DNA of 64,000 nt from Chrysomallon squamiferum (GCA_012295275.1 CM022678.1:12944592-13008591); one strand, 5' to 3'; positions 1 through 29,974 are shown, numbered from the stretch's first letter. A program made the numbers and translations. The notes: generated by a model from the sequence alone, not told the origin.

Positions 1-746
1 AATAATAATAAAATAAATAATAATATTAAAAAAAAAATAAAATAAAACAAAATAAAATAAAATAAATAAAAATAGTTTAAATATCTCAACAATTACTAAA
101 GCGGTAATTTAGTGTGAAATTACTGTATTATATGTCAGAGTTAGTAATGTTGAAAATATTTCCTCGTGTTTAAATGATAACATTTCTACTACTATCTGTT
201 TTAACCCTATTGAGTTTCTGGTTACATGCACTAACATTCACATCATTCAAGCATTGTTTGTGCAACTCCAGTGAACTTTAACTAATCTTGATAACATTTT
301 TAATAATCAACAGATGTCTGTTACTAATCTGCTAATCAATACCAACAGCAGTTTGTACTCACTCACGCTAACAGTTTCTATTCTGTATGGCTTTACTATC
401 CTGTATTAATATCTAATAGTTAATTCTTACTAACCAGCACTAATAGTCCATTATAGTTATATTGACAGCTAGTCACTAGCATAGTGGCTACTAATCCATT
501 TCGTGATTTTTACTATGCTGCAATAACGTCTATACTAATCCAAAGTAGTTTTACTAGCAGCTAATGTGTACTAACCCGTATAATCATTTGTACTAATCCA
601 GTATAGTTTTACTTACAGCTAATGTCTTATTAACCCATATAATCATTTGTACTAAACCAACATAGTTTATTTTTATTTTTTTCCCACTTGTCTGTACTCA
701 GCGACAGCTAGTTTTTACTAACCCACACTAACACTGTGTTCTGTAG
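1..746. other. intron or 5' flank of the OXR1-like gene, no exon seen
   Basis: AT-rich sequence without a usable open frame. It contains a degenerate tandem repeat between about 470 and 680 with a period near 60 bases. The recurring parts are TACTAATCCA, TAGTTTTACT, CAGCTAATGT and TATAATCATTTG. Because the first exon seen (747) starts inside a codon after a good acceptor, this stretch is intronic and the 5' exons of the gene lie to the left of the window. Confidence 0.6.
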
Positions 747-17665
<16,919 letters not shown>

Positions 17666-19600
17666 GGTGAACAGAGATCATTTTACATAATTCTTTATTT
17701 GAAGTAAACATTCTCATGTGAAAATAATCATTCGGCTCAGAATTCAAGATTGAAAACGTGCTTCTGTAGGAAATTTCTATATTTCAACTGATATAAAGTT
17801 GACAATGAAATTGTAATATGTATTGTAATGAAACTGTTATTTTGAGATGTTCAAACTATTTATTTTGTAGGAGGATTTTAAAAAGTTGCAAAAGAGAAGA
17901 TCTTGTTTGTTTCAGTTCCGAATTGAGACTGATAAAAGAGAAATAACAAGGAACAAACTTTTAAGCAGCATAACTGTAAGAAGGGGCATAACTGCAACAA
18001 GGGACATAACTCCAGCTGTTTGATGTCTGATAGTGAATGTTGTGTAGTTCAGCAGAACTAGGACACATCACACTAGCTGAGAAATTCTTGATGTGTTTTA
18101 TTTTTTTTTGTGTTGTGTTAGAACACACATAGCAACACACTGAATGTTTTTCAGAAGTACAATTATCATTCATAGAGAGACAGTTTATCATAACATACTG
18201 AATATTCTCACTCCACGAGCTCTCAGACTCGACAGTTTGCGCTGAGAGTTCAACACTGGGAAAAAGTGGAAAAATAAAGTTATCATTTTTAATACATTAC
18301 AGACACCACCTGACAGGACATGTCCCAGAATGCTTTGCAAACCATTTTCATCAAGACACACTAGGTTCTAGAGAAGATGAAGATGTTATTCCATAATGCT
18401 TTTGGATTGGACATTTTTATTTTGTTTTTGTTTAAATTTTCTCACAGACATTTGTTTTGAGTTTGTCACGCACACGTACAAATGACATTCCTCTGATGTA
18501 ATATATTCTCTTGACTTGTTTCTTGTTTTCTTATGCATGCTGGACAGCCAAGTAATTTTGGGGGGGGGTTTTGTTTAGTGATATTAACCCTTTTTGCTGA
18601 TAAATAAACAGCACCTTGTTTAAAGGTTTCTTTTCCTGTTGTTTTGTTTTTTTCGTTTTATGAATTCATTGCAACCAAAATGAACTAACTGATGAGAAAT
18701 TGGTTATTATTAAATTTTTCAATAGTTTAAAACTTCATTAATTAAAATAAAATATCCTGTTTTGGTCTTGTTTTTATGAATTTATTACCATTGCAAATAT
18801 AATATTACCTCCATGAAGAAAAATAATAATAAAAAAAAATGAAAAAATAAAGTAAGAGTACATAATAAAATTAAATAAATGAATAAACAAACATAAAAAT
18901 AAACAAATAATATAAATAAAATCATTCATTCATTGTTCATTTAATTAAATTTAATTAATTAACAAAATCTTCTGTTTTACTGTTTAGTCTTGATCAAAAC
19001 GATTTCTCTTTTTATAATCTTTTTATGATAAACTTTTAAATCATAAATTAATAAAATAGTTTTTTTAGTGGACCTTTTGAATTTAATTACTTCTGTCACA
19101 AAACAAATAATTTTGTTCTTTTCTTCATAAACAGTTTAGGTTTAATAATTTAATGTATTATATTATTAATATCCCTTCATAAATATACAAACCAAAGTAC
19201 AGTTCTAAACAAGCAGCAGAATGTATCAGTTATAAGATTAAAAAATTTTAAAAAGTAAAAAATATAAGTACCTCTAAATGAGGATAAAGGTTGATGCAGA
19301 ATTTTTAATTTATTGAAAAATGTAATTAACATACAAGGGGTTAACAGATGAATAATATAATATATTTGAAAAAAGAAACCCTATTATAGTTTGTTGAACT
19401 CGGTGGGTTAATTTAGTTGGTTGTGTTAAATAATTATTTAGAGTGAAAGAGTTGATATTGTTTTTTTAACTTCAGATGTTAGTTGTTGCATTTACACACA
19501 AAAGGGTTAATGTGATATTGAAGCATTTATTCAGAGCTGTAATGTTTGAAATAAAACTGAAAATCTGTATAAATGTTATCTTTTTATTCACTTATCAGTT
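17666..19600 (+). other. probable OXR1 3' UTR with candidate poly(A) signals
   Basis: After the TGA at 17663 no exon is seen. AATAAA hexamers lie at 18603-18608 and 19550-19555. The second is followed by TGTAT-rich sequence and would give a UTR of about 1.9 kb. Three 18-base units (17963-17980, 17981-17998, 17999-18016) share CATAACT with purine flanks. The second copy of the dispersed repeat of 16110 sits at 18805-18905. Transcript ends are inferred, not shown. Confidence 0.5.
18805..18905. repeat. dispersed repeat, copy 2
   Basis: Near-identical to 16110-16200, from ATTACCTCCATGAAGAAAAA into the A-rich tail with AAATAAAC units. Differences are a few bases and A-tract lengths. Confidence 0.65.
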
Positions 19601-19639
19601 TTGCTTATTCAGTTGGACTCAAACTGATGTGAATAAATG

Positions 19640-20221
19640 ACGAATTAGTAAACTCTATTAGTTTGTCTTGCTTCTAATTTCATCATCATCATCATGTTAT
19701 ATTATAATCATTACTTATCATGATTATCATCAATTCTGCTATCATTTAGTTAATTAATTTATTATATAATTATTTGCTGTATTTTGAATGCTTGTATGAA
19801 AAGAAGAATGAGCTGAATATTGAAAAGACTGTTCTGTTGGCAACTTCAGTTTGGAGAATGTTATTTCCAACACTGAATATAAACACGCACACGCACACAC
19901 ACACACACTCATACATATATATATAGGATAAACAATAAATGTTGAAGAATGTTGCCAATATTTTCTTTTTAATGAAAGAGAAAGGAATATAATAAATTAA
20001 ATTTGGTATCCATCTTGTAAAATAATTTTATATTATGTTACATCATGCACAGCTGAAAAGACAGACATGTATCCTGTTCTCATCTACTGAATTATGATTT
20101 AGGTCACCACTGGTGCTTGGTTTGCAGGATCAGAACTCTGCGGTGGATCTAATTACAATCATTTTTTTAATATAAATCTATATATCATTTGTTTATGAAT
20201 ATTTTTATGTTGCGCACAAAC

Positions 20222-20257
<36 letters not shown>

Positions 20258-20870
20258 GGTAGCAGTGGGTATACACTTGTGATTGGGTTATGGAGCTGAA
20301 AGTAGATAAACTTGTATAAACGGTGCTGAAGTGAATTGTTTGTTGTAGAACCAGTCAATGTGTATCTATTGCATGACAAATATAAAACAACCCCTGATCA
20401 AACAGATAAAAAAAATTCAAAAATTTAAATAAATAAATAAATAAATAAACAAATAAATAAATAATAACAATAATAATAACAACTACAACAAAGGCAGTAA
20501 TCCTTTAAAATACTAGAGATCAGTTTGAGTAAAATAAAACAAAACCAATAAAAGAGACAGAGAAAAAATTAAAATAATAAAAGCCTTGTTTCACTGCTAA
20601 AGACTGCCAGACTGTTGTGTTGACATGTATTGAGATTGGTTTCTTCTGCTTTTCGGGCCATTCATAATTTAACAAACGAGCACTACACAAAACAGGACTT
20701 TCTTAAACTCAGTAAAATTGTAAGAAAAAAATGCTATTAAAATTTAATGTAAAGAAAACGCATCTGAAACAAAGGGGGGAAAAAAAGGAAAAAGAAAAAC
20801 GAACATACAAAAACTCGACTGGGAAGGGAACATACAGGTGTATCTGAAGTGAAAAAACAAACCAACAAAC
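19640..20870. other. intergenic, no gene seen
   Basis: AT-rich sequence between the OXR1 3' end and the squalene synthase 3' flank. It holds short CA/GT runs near 19888-19908 and 20225-20256 and an AAAT run near 20427-20465. I see no conserved frame. Confidence 0.6.
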
Positions 20871-21260
20871 AACAACAACAAAACTCAAAACAGTTACGTC
20901 GTTTATGTGACGACACATCGTGACAGAAATCGTGACATGATTTTTCGTGATGTACGTGACACGATGACAAATCACGACATAACGATATAACAAATTTAAC
21001 TTCAGGTGTTTCTGTTCGGCAAAACACGACTTCTTCGTTCTGCTTCCAAATCATTATTAAGCATGGAGTCTCCATGGTGCCTATATTATATATATAATAT
21101 ACATTAATTTGACTATTGCATAGTTTTTTTTTTTTTTTTTTTTTTTTTATGTACGATGAGTATCTATAGAAGAAAAACGCTGACGTAATTAATAAACAAA
21201 TGACTGACATTTTCGGTTTGATTCGCTTCTTTTTCGCAAATTTACGAAACTCGTAAGTAT
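20870..21260. promoter_or_regulatory. CpG-containing patch with clustered CGTGAC/TGACG motifs
   Basis: Within an AT-rich desert, about 20893-20985 carries many copies of CGTGA or its complement (TGTGACGACACATCGTGACA, AATCGTGACATGA, TACGTGACACGATGACA). A CRE-like TGACGTAA lies at about 21181. A T-run follows at about 21125-21148. The pattern could be a regulatory element or an old tandem repeat. No gene start was found next to it. Confidence 0.3.
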
Positions 21261-22060
21261 ATTATAGTTGAACAATGATCTATTTACAGCCCGTTTCTTT
21301 CTGCTGGTACACTACAACAAAGGGAAAAGTAAAAACGAAGAGAGGGGCCTACATAAATAAACAACTAAAACTGCACTAAGTATATTAAATACGTGTTTAT
21401 ACTACTACTATTACTACAAAAGCCGAAGCAACAACTATCGCTACTACAACTACTGCTCTGTATTCGTATTAATAGTTATTATTAATGCTATTACAACTAA
21501 TTATTAAAAATTCAGTTACCATTAATATTATTTATTTTATATTTATTTATTATGCTTATTTACTAAATACAATTATTAATTTTATTTTGTGCCATTATAA
21601 TTTTTCATTTTTGTTTTTGTTTCTATCTTAAACAGTTTGCAATTAGTCACTTCTCTCTCTTTCTCTCTGCATACAAATATTTATTCATGTATGTATGTTT
21701 ATTCTTGTTTGTAGATGGATGGTTAGATGAATGGATGGACAAATGAACAATTTTAAATTCTTTTCATAAGTTTAGAAATAAAAATAAGAGTAGTATTTTT
21801 AAAACATGGACTATAATGTGATGTGCAGGAAAACTGTATATAACTGTGAAAAGGCTGTTATATAACTAAAGCTGTTAATTAAGTTAAAACTTGTATCAAA
21901 TAGTAATTAAGTTAGATGTGACGTTTTTAAGTTGTAGGTTCCCTTCTAGTGAAAGGTTTTGTGACTAACCAACTCATTATTACACACCATATCCCTGTGA
22001 ATTATTTTTTATTTTTCTAAATTATTTTACAGTTTTAAAAAAGAGAACAAGCTATATTGC
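21260..22060. other. intergenic, no gene seen
   Basis: AT-rich with ACT/ATT triplet patches near 21400-21500. No exon-like frame, no paired splice sites of interest. Confidence 0.55.
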
Positions 22061-22071
22061 AGTATAAAATT

Positions 22072-23061
22072 TTTATTGCCATTTGTAAATATTCCTGTAC
22101 TATGTAATCTGCATAGAGAATATAGATTCTATCACATGCAAAGAAATCCATTTGGTACATAAGCAGAATTCACCAAATAATACAAACTGTTATAGTATAT
22201 GTGCGCGTGCTTTACACAGTTGTTGAAAAGATATAATAATTACATTTTGTAATATTAGTAATACTTCAGTTGAAGATGAATTCTGTATTTGGCACATCAG
22301 TGAAGTAGTAGTTAAGATATACAAGTAAGTGACTGTAAACTGGAGAGGCTGCTTTAGAAGATGAAACGAAGTCCAGACATAAAACAGACAGATGACTTAT
22401 TTGTAGAAGTCCTCGCCATGGTCTGATTCTCTCAGCGACCAGTGTCCCTGGTTAGGTTTAAAAATGTGATACTGAACATGTGTGACACAATACCAGAAAA
22501 AAAATTGTTAAATGAAGGAGTAAATCCAGGATGAACATGAGATGTTAGAGGAACATCTTGTGTCACTGCACTGACCTACAATTCCACACACAAATCACTG
22601 AAGTGTGACGTACAGTGTGAGAACTGACTGTTACTTTCAGTTTTCCTCAATGTTAGGTATAAGATGTAAATAAAATAAACTGAAATATTATTTGGTTGTT
22701 TCTGTAAAGGTATCTTATAATTTCTCTCTCACATGACTTCAAATACAAAAAAACACATAAGCTGCTGTTGTTAAATAATGACACAATTTTAAAAAAACCC
22801 AAACATTTTCTACACATTATTTGTTTAAACTCCTATCACTACAATGTCTACTAGCTGACATTTAACTACATAATATAATGATTTTTAGTTTTCTAGGATA
22901 AATTGGAGATAAAACAGTAAATAAAACAAGTAAGAAAAGACAAAAGGTTCTGAACTGTCAAAAGTGATTAATAATCTATTTGGTTAAACAGAACTTTTTT
23001 AGCAACTTTTTAAATTTATTTATTTTTATATGAAAAGGCTCTTTACTAATAGTTAGGTCTC

Positions 23062-23114
<53 letters not shown>

Positions 23115-24214
23115 TAGATATGTACCAACTACTTGTGATCTTTTTGCTGATTTTTTAAAATTGTATACAGTAACAACATAAGAAAACAAATCATTCTGTA
23201 TAAATGACATTTCTATATAGCCATGCAGTGATATTACATATATAATACACTTATGCAGTGATTGTAATAATTTTCAGCTGAAACAAAACAACAACAACAA
23301 AAACAACCTCAGGCTGTAATGAGATAAAGAATAACAGTATGATAGCAAATCAAGATATCAGAATTAAATTTATTACAATCATGATATAAACAGAAAGTAA
23401 TGCATGATTGGAGAAAAGAAAAATTTTGGTCAATAGCGTAATTCTAAAGTTATTTAAGATAGAGTGATTTGTAGGAGGTATTCTGGTTTATCAACAAGAT
23501 GTGTGTGTTGCTGAAACACTGGGAGACTCAGTAAACCAATACTGTACAGACAGTAAGAACTAGTCTAACTAGACTTTCTAACAAACCCATAACAAACCCA
23601 ATTAACAGAAAAAAACATATATTAAATATAAAGAAGAAAATTTTATCATTTAATTCTTTCATTATTATTAATACCAAAGGTATAGTGCTGATTGCCAGCA
23701 CCCAGGGAAATGCGCAAATGAAGTGTATTGTTTACCCTAATCCTTAGAAATTAGTCATCCCAATCCCCTTCCACTAGTCCAGTAGTGAATTTAGAACCCA
23801 CCTCTGTGCCCCGCCCATTCTACGCCACCAGATATTACTTTAAAATTATGATTCAATAATAATAATAAAAATACTCCTATTCTGTAACTCGCCTAATTAA
23901 AATAAGTTCATAAAGATAAATTATCAGAGTTTATCTTTCTGAACTACAGACATGAGCTACATTAATGAATTTAGTTATCATTAAAATAACATGTTTGCTA
24001 CACCTTGATTTGATGTTCATTTATGAAGTAATATTCAAATAATCCATTTTATTTCTACACCAAAGTTAAAAATGATATACAAAAAATAAGAAAAAAAATC
24101 TGTCACCAAAATTTACAGATTTCAAATAAAATTATCACAATTGTTTTAAAAAAAGTTATAAAAATCACTTTCGTTACGTGCGATATTCGTTGAGCTGTTG
24201 TGTGTAATAAACTT
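22072..24214 (-). other. 3' flank of squalene synthase, possible 3' UTR
   Basis: Minus-strand AATAAA hexamers occur at 24053-24048, about 160 bases after the stop, and at 22077-22072, about 2.1 kb after it. Either could end the transcript. The interval contains (TA)n(CA)n at about 23071-23115 and the SINE-like element at 23671-23829. No coding exon is seen in it. Confidence 0.4.
23660..23829 (-). mobile_element. tRNA-derived SINE-like element
   Basis: Read on the minus strand from 23829, the head has an A-box-like TGGCGTAGAATGGG within its first 15 bases. About 32 bases on comes a B-box-like GGTTCTAAATTC, in the order and rough spacing of a tRNA-type pol III promoter. A GC-richer body follows, unlike its surroundings, and it ends in the small palindrome ATACCTTTGGTAT (23683-23671) and an ATT-rich tail. 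This layout fits a tRNA-derived SINE. No second full copy is in the window, so family assignment is open. Confidence 0.45.
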
Positions 24215-25152
24215 TTACTGTTCATAATACGACCTGTACCAGGTGTCTATCTGAGACCAGTAGTTGTAGGCAATGGCAGTGACCATCATTGCACAGGACA
24301 CATAAATTGGCAGAAACAGACTGGAGGCCTGGTATTCCTGTTTTGACTGGCTTCTGTCAAGGATAGCTCTACATCTCTCTCGCGTTACCTCAGCTATCGG
24401 ATCATCATGTGGAATCCGCTTCATGATCTGGAAAGAAGAACTGGTTGCTTAGCAACAGCATCACTAAAATGCCAAACTTTTATAATTTTCATTTGTTTCT
24501 AATTGACTTTTTAATAAAAAAAAATACTCAAAACTTTCTTATCTATAGAGCTAGAGAGAAATAAGAAAAGCTCTCAAATGTAAAAAGTTTCTATCCTCTT
24601 TTATCAAAACTAAACTGATTATGTTAGTGATTAACCATTGTTTCATAATGACAAAACTAACTAGCTGTAAAATCACTGACAGCCAGTAGTAAAGGACAAC
24701 TGAACATTTGATTGACAGAGTAAAAAGTAGCTTTTTAAATTTTATTTTTCTTTAAAATACGTCATCAATATGTGTCTGTGTGTGTGCGTGTGCATGTGCG
24801 TGCCTGTATTACCTCTGAAGTGAAGTGACGCATGATTGACTTGACTTTGCCAATGTTGGTTGACTCCATTATTATTCTGACAGCTTCACCTTTACGTATT
24901 TTCACAACTCCCGTGAACACGCTGGGGTTGTTGTAGCATCGTTCTAACGTAGCTATACCCATTATCTGAAAACAGTTACAAATACACGTCTAGACTAGTA
25001 GGTTCTACATTTATTAATAGTTGTTAATCAAGAGTAAAATACATATGGTTACTATCAAAATATCTCAGTGGTTAACTGAATAGAATATTTTGTTCTATTA
25101 TTTCTGTATCAACAAAACAATTTAAACAACATTCTGCTTTATGTATGTGTGA

Positions 25153-25196
<44 letters not shown>

Positions 25197-28100
25197 ACCC
25201 ATGAATGGTAGGTAATAATATAGTGACAAAAAGATTAAGTAACCAAATAATATCAAAAAATAATAATAATAAAAACTATAAATCAAGATAAAACCATATG
25301 AATTGTTAAGTGAGTTTTACTAAAAAGTATCTGAGAAAGATATTCATACTGCCTTGTGGGCACATGTACATGCATAATCTCAGTATGCAGACATAAATCT
25401 ATACGTCATTTTAGCCAAAGATCGAAGTTGAAGTAAAGTTTTGTGAGTAAGTACCTGTGGAATGGCACAGAAGTTGAAGACACTCTGGTTGCGGAGGTTT
25501 GACAGATACACTATACAGTCTGGCAGCAGCTGTAAGGCGTCTGTGATGAGTTCGTTCAAACAAAACACCGCATCTTGCCTCTTTGATTCTTTCATGAAGT
25601 CAGTCATCTTCTTAGCATGCTTGCCCCAAATCTGAAACATTTTTTTATTTTTCTCTAAATCTGACACCATACTGTATCTACTTTGATCTTTAGGCTAGCT
25701 TTATCAGAAGGTTGTTGTAAACATCTTAAGTTATTTCAAAAGCATGGCAATGAACTGACTGAAATGGTGATGACTGAATCAGTTAAAAGTGTTCATAAAG
25801 ACAGACAAACCAATAAACAGACATTTAGATAGACAAAAGATTTTCAAAGTTGTAAGAAAACTGGGAAGCTCTTCAAGCACTCTGGATGAACTTCCAGTTC
25901 TTATTATTGGATGAATTTTTATTAAAGACAAGTGGCTAATAATTTATGTATGGATGAAGAGAAGATATTTAGAATGACATGAAAATGTTTGTTTTTAAAT
26001 ACACACCTCTTTTGGCCAGAACTCTCTGCCTTCCTTGACATCCTCCAAGTAGTCTCGTATGATGTTAGTTTTCTGTAGGAATAACCCCATCCTGTTTGCC
26101 AGTTCCAAATCCTTACCTACAATCTCGTCCTCCAATTTGCATGCCACAACCAATCTTGTTATTCCAATGCCCACAAGTCCAGCCACATAGTGACAGTACT
26201 ACAATCAAATATCAAAATAATAACAAAATGAACACTTTTTTATGTGAAGGACTTTAGAACAGAAGAAATGAACAATTTAAAAATAATAACAATGATATAA
26301 CGGATAGCATTTTCAGTACTGCAATATATTGATACTATGTTGTTAGCAGAAAAATGTTTTGTGCAAGCACCTTCCCATGAACAGGAAAAAAAACACAAAA
26401 AAGTGAGTACAATGTACAGAGTTGATCCTGTGAACTGTTATGCATCAGACTGATACCCTAAATAAAATATTTAGAAAATTTAGACTTTTTACTATAAACA
26501 AATATCAGTGTCATTTCTGCTGGTCTGTGATTCTTTAGAAAACACTAAACTGTTGTTTTACATCATTCTTACTTCCCCTACATGACATATCAATATAATT
26601 ACCCTGTTGATTACAGAATTTCTATTTATCCTACAACACCCACTGCAGTAATGTTAAAAATTAATATTTATTTTTCACCTTTTTTCTTTTACTGAGCCAT
26701 GCATTACTTTCTGTTCATTTCATCAACATAATAAAATGATTAATGTTTAAGCTACTGGAAGATAAAATTGTAGTAGAAAACATTACAACATACAGAACAG
26801 CACGTACCTCATTCCATTCTTCAACAGTGTTAATTGGCCGATTCAGAAACACTGTCATACCTTTGCCCATTTTCATACAGATGTCAGAAATAATTGTCTG
26901 GTAACATTTGTCAAGCTGTCGAAATTCATGTGAAATCTGAAATAGTCACAAATAGATATTAGATTAAAATGTGTTTGTTATTGTTAATGGTTTTTAATGT
27001 GTGTGTGTGTGAGTGTGTGTTGTTGGTATGTATACACTACACCTTTTTTATTGTTATCGTTATCATATAGAAAAGTATCAAATCATATCAAAACATATTT
27101 ATAAACATATACATAAGCACGATGATAAAAAACGAAATTTTCAAAACCACAGAATAAACTGAGATATACTGTGTGATGATTTCAGTGTTTGAAACACAAG
27201 TTTTAATTTTTACTAAATGAATTAATACTAAACATGACAGGTTAGTTTTGTGCATTTCAGCAAGCTACTCACTTATATATTAACAAAACAAAAATAAAAC
27301 AATTGAATAAAAACAAAATATAATTAAAAACATTAATTAAGTTCCAATAAATAAATAAATTAATAATAATAATAATAATAACAACTTGGAATTACAAAAT
27401 ATATTTCTATCAGTTTTTTATCTCTTCAAAGTTTTACCAAACTGTAACCCTGAGCTCTTCTGAAACATTTTTAAAATTTTATATACATATATGTATTTAT
27501 TTTTTTATTTCTTATTAACTCACTGTAGGAAAATCCTCAAGAACCATTTTGTCTTTTTCTGTGCTGTTCATGAACTTCCAGTCAGGATCTTGTAAATTCT
27601 TGTAAAAAGATTTGAGCATTGGTATTTTCAGTTCATTTGGAATGGACATATCATCTTCAACTGTATCCAGAGCTCGTAAAACAAGATAGAAAATGCAAAT
27701 GGCATTTCTGTTAAAAAATAAAAACAGAAAAAAATAAATGCAAAATAATAAAATGCAATAACATAATCAAAGAGAAAAATATTCTTTGATGTCAGAACAG
27801 TTTTTTAAATATGTTTTATATATAACAATATTTAATATTTTAATAATTATATTAATAAGTACATCTACTTTTTAAATAGTCATCTGTGTAAGTGCATTGT
27901 TACAATTTGAAATCAAAATCATTAGAATGAGTTTTATTATTATACCTCAAGCCATCATTTCACTGACTGAATGCGAATAATAATAACAAAAATAATAACA
28001 GTAACAAGAAGAATGTGTACCGAAGATCCCCGTCCAGTGCTTGTATAACAGCAGCAAAACTTCGACTGGTTTTTGACAAGTATGAGTAGCATTTTCGTAG

Positions 28101-28320
28101 AGTTGGAGACATTTTATCCTAAGATTAAAGAAATATAATTATATTTGAAGGGACGTTTCTTTCCTTTAATAGTACATATTCATTACAACAATTTTATTTT
28201 ATTTTTTAATCACTGACATTTAAATAATTTATGTTAACATCAATGAAGTATAAACCACATCTTAATACTATCATGTCAAAGCCAAATGCTTTATGCCTAT
28301 TTTTTTAAAGAAAAACTATG

Positions 28321-28352
<32 letters not shown>

Positions 28353-28755
28353 TAATAATTAAAAATGTAAAAAATGTTTGAAATTTATTGTCACATAATA
28401 TACAAGATAATATTTTATAACAGCTGTTAGAAAACTGATATATTACAGAATACTGTCTTTTGACATAAATACGTTACTGTACACTGTAGTTTATTCTGCA
28501 TTTAGAATTATTTCCAAAATAATTAAGAACATATTTGGTTAGAACTGTATTAGAGGTGTATATAACTATATAGTATATTACGTCCCTATAAGTTAGCCGA
28601 TAGAGACTATTACTATATATCAAGAATAATTATTACCATTATTATTAGATACTTACAAAGTTGCATTTTGGCAGTACTGATTCACACCCTCCAAGTTTGA
28701 AACGGACCAAAGCCATTATTTCATCGGGATGTGCAAATGATTTTAAGAAATCCAT
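24215..28755 (-). CDS. FDFT1: Squalene synthase (farnesyl-diphosphate farnesyltransferase)
   Basis: Eight exons on the minus strand: 28755-28657, 28118-28021, 27707-27524, 26936-26808, 26198-26007, 25631-25455, 24965-24813 and 24427-24215. The total is 1245 bases, 414 residues plus TAA, close to the 417 of the human enzyme. It condenses two farnesyl diphosphates to presqualene diphosphate and reduces this with NADPH to squalene, the first committed sterol step, at the ER membrane. The start [13 protein letters not shown] aligns with the family N terminus. Visible are [19 protein letters not shown], the first Asp motif DTVED (80-84), the catalytic-type Tyr171 in [12 protein letters not shown], the second Asp motif DYLED (219-223), [26 protein letters not shown] and [10 protein letters not shown]-terminal membrane helix spans about 380-398 ([19 protein letters not shown]). 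All junctions are GT-AG and all key residues are present, so the gene looks functional. Confidence 0.96.
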
Positions 28756-29150
28756 GATTAATTTAAATCAAAACAAATCTTAAAAGTCACCTGTCAAAAC
28801 CGACGCGCGAACCACAAACCAAAATATGTTAGGAGAACAACAGGCTTTCTAAATTTGCAGTAATTATATTATCAGTTATATGCACTTTATCTTTTAGTGT
28901 GCAGTCATTTTTTAATTTAACAGAAGGACAAATACCTCAGTCGAACGATTAAAAATATTTTGTTAACCTGGCAAAAATCTGTTAATCTGTTTGGAGACCT
29001 ACTCGCACCACCTCGCTAGGTCATTGCTATGCTTGTTTCCATTGAACGAAATCAAACAGCTGAGTCAAGAATAACCAATGACTTCAACGCTTATAAAAAG
29101 GTACTAAAGAAGAATAACTCTAACGAATCAAAACAGTAACACGTGCTTTT
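28756..29150 (-). promoter_or_regulatory. putative squalene synthase promoter with SRE-like and NF-Y-like sites
   Basis: Upstream of the ATG the sequence is less repetitive and has more CpG than its surroundings. It holds TCGCACCAC (29003-29011), one base from the SREBP element TCACNCCAC. It also has an E-box CAGCTG (29057-29062) overlapping an AP-1 site TGAGTCA (29061-29067), a CCAAT box (29075-29079) and a palindromic E-box CACGTG (29140-29145). SREBP together with NF-Y is the known control of vertebrate squalene synthase. No TATA box points toward the gene. Confidence 0.4.
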
Positions 29151-29719
29151 AAAGCAGACGGGTTATCTGTCAGAATCGCAGCTTTGAACTGCTTTAAAAA
29201 TCAGAAATTTGATTTAATGTCTCTTTTATGTAAAACACAGAAGCAATAATTTAAATATTTTTAACCAAATATTTAATTTTCCTTCAAGATAAAAATTGTC
29301 TGCAAGCTTCATATTAAATTAATTAATTATGGAAATGAAGTAGTACGCAGGAATTGGCGGTGTCCTGCTTTGTTGTTTCCAATTCATGTATGTTACTGCA
29401 GTAATACTGAGTCAGTTACGTTTATTAGCTAACCTTTGTCAAGTTTCTATCAGTTAAAATTAATATTTTATATTTTAGTCAGCTCCCATAAACAACACAA
29501 ATATATATTACGTTATAACAATAATAATAAAAAATAAAAATAAAAAAATAAAAATAAAAACGGAATAAATTATAGCTTTACATGGGGACGTACACGTAAC
29601 ACACTACTGTGGCTTGTATTCTATGCCTAAATAACAAATTGATTATACACTGAGATTTATTTTCCTTACATCGTTTGAAAAACGAAGATTAAAGATTGAA
29701 TAATAATGTTCACCTATAT

Positions 29720-29720
<1 letters not shown>

Positions 29721-29771
<51 letters not shown>
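29721..29771. repeat. (ATT)n microsatellite
   Basis: About 17 uninterrupted ATT units. Confidence 0.95.
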
Positions 29772-29772
<1 letters not shown>

Positions 29773-29970
29773 TTTCCGTAGACCATTACGTTCAATTGGT
29801 TATTAATATTTTTAATATTCCATTTGAGCTTTAAAGAATTTGGTGGAAGATAATAATAACAATATATAAATCAATAAATAATACAATCACTTTATCACTT
29901 AAAAGTTATTTGTAGATTTTAAAGGAATAAGATACACATATATACATATACTTTCATTGTGGAGGACAAA

Positions 29971-29974
<4 letters not shown>

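Noticed and set aside
20709-21210. Two minus frames of 94 and 157 codons
   Set aside because: Phe/Cys/Val-rich low complexity with a poly-Lys run from the T-tract. No domain, no splice support.
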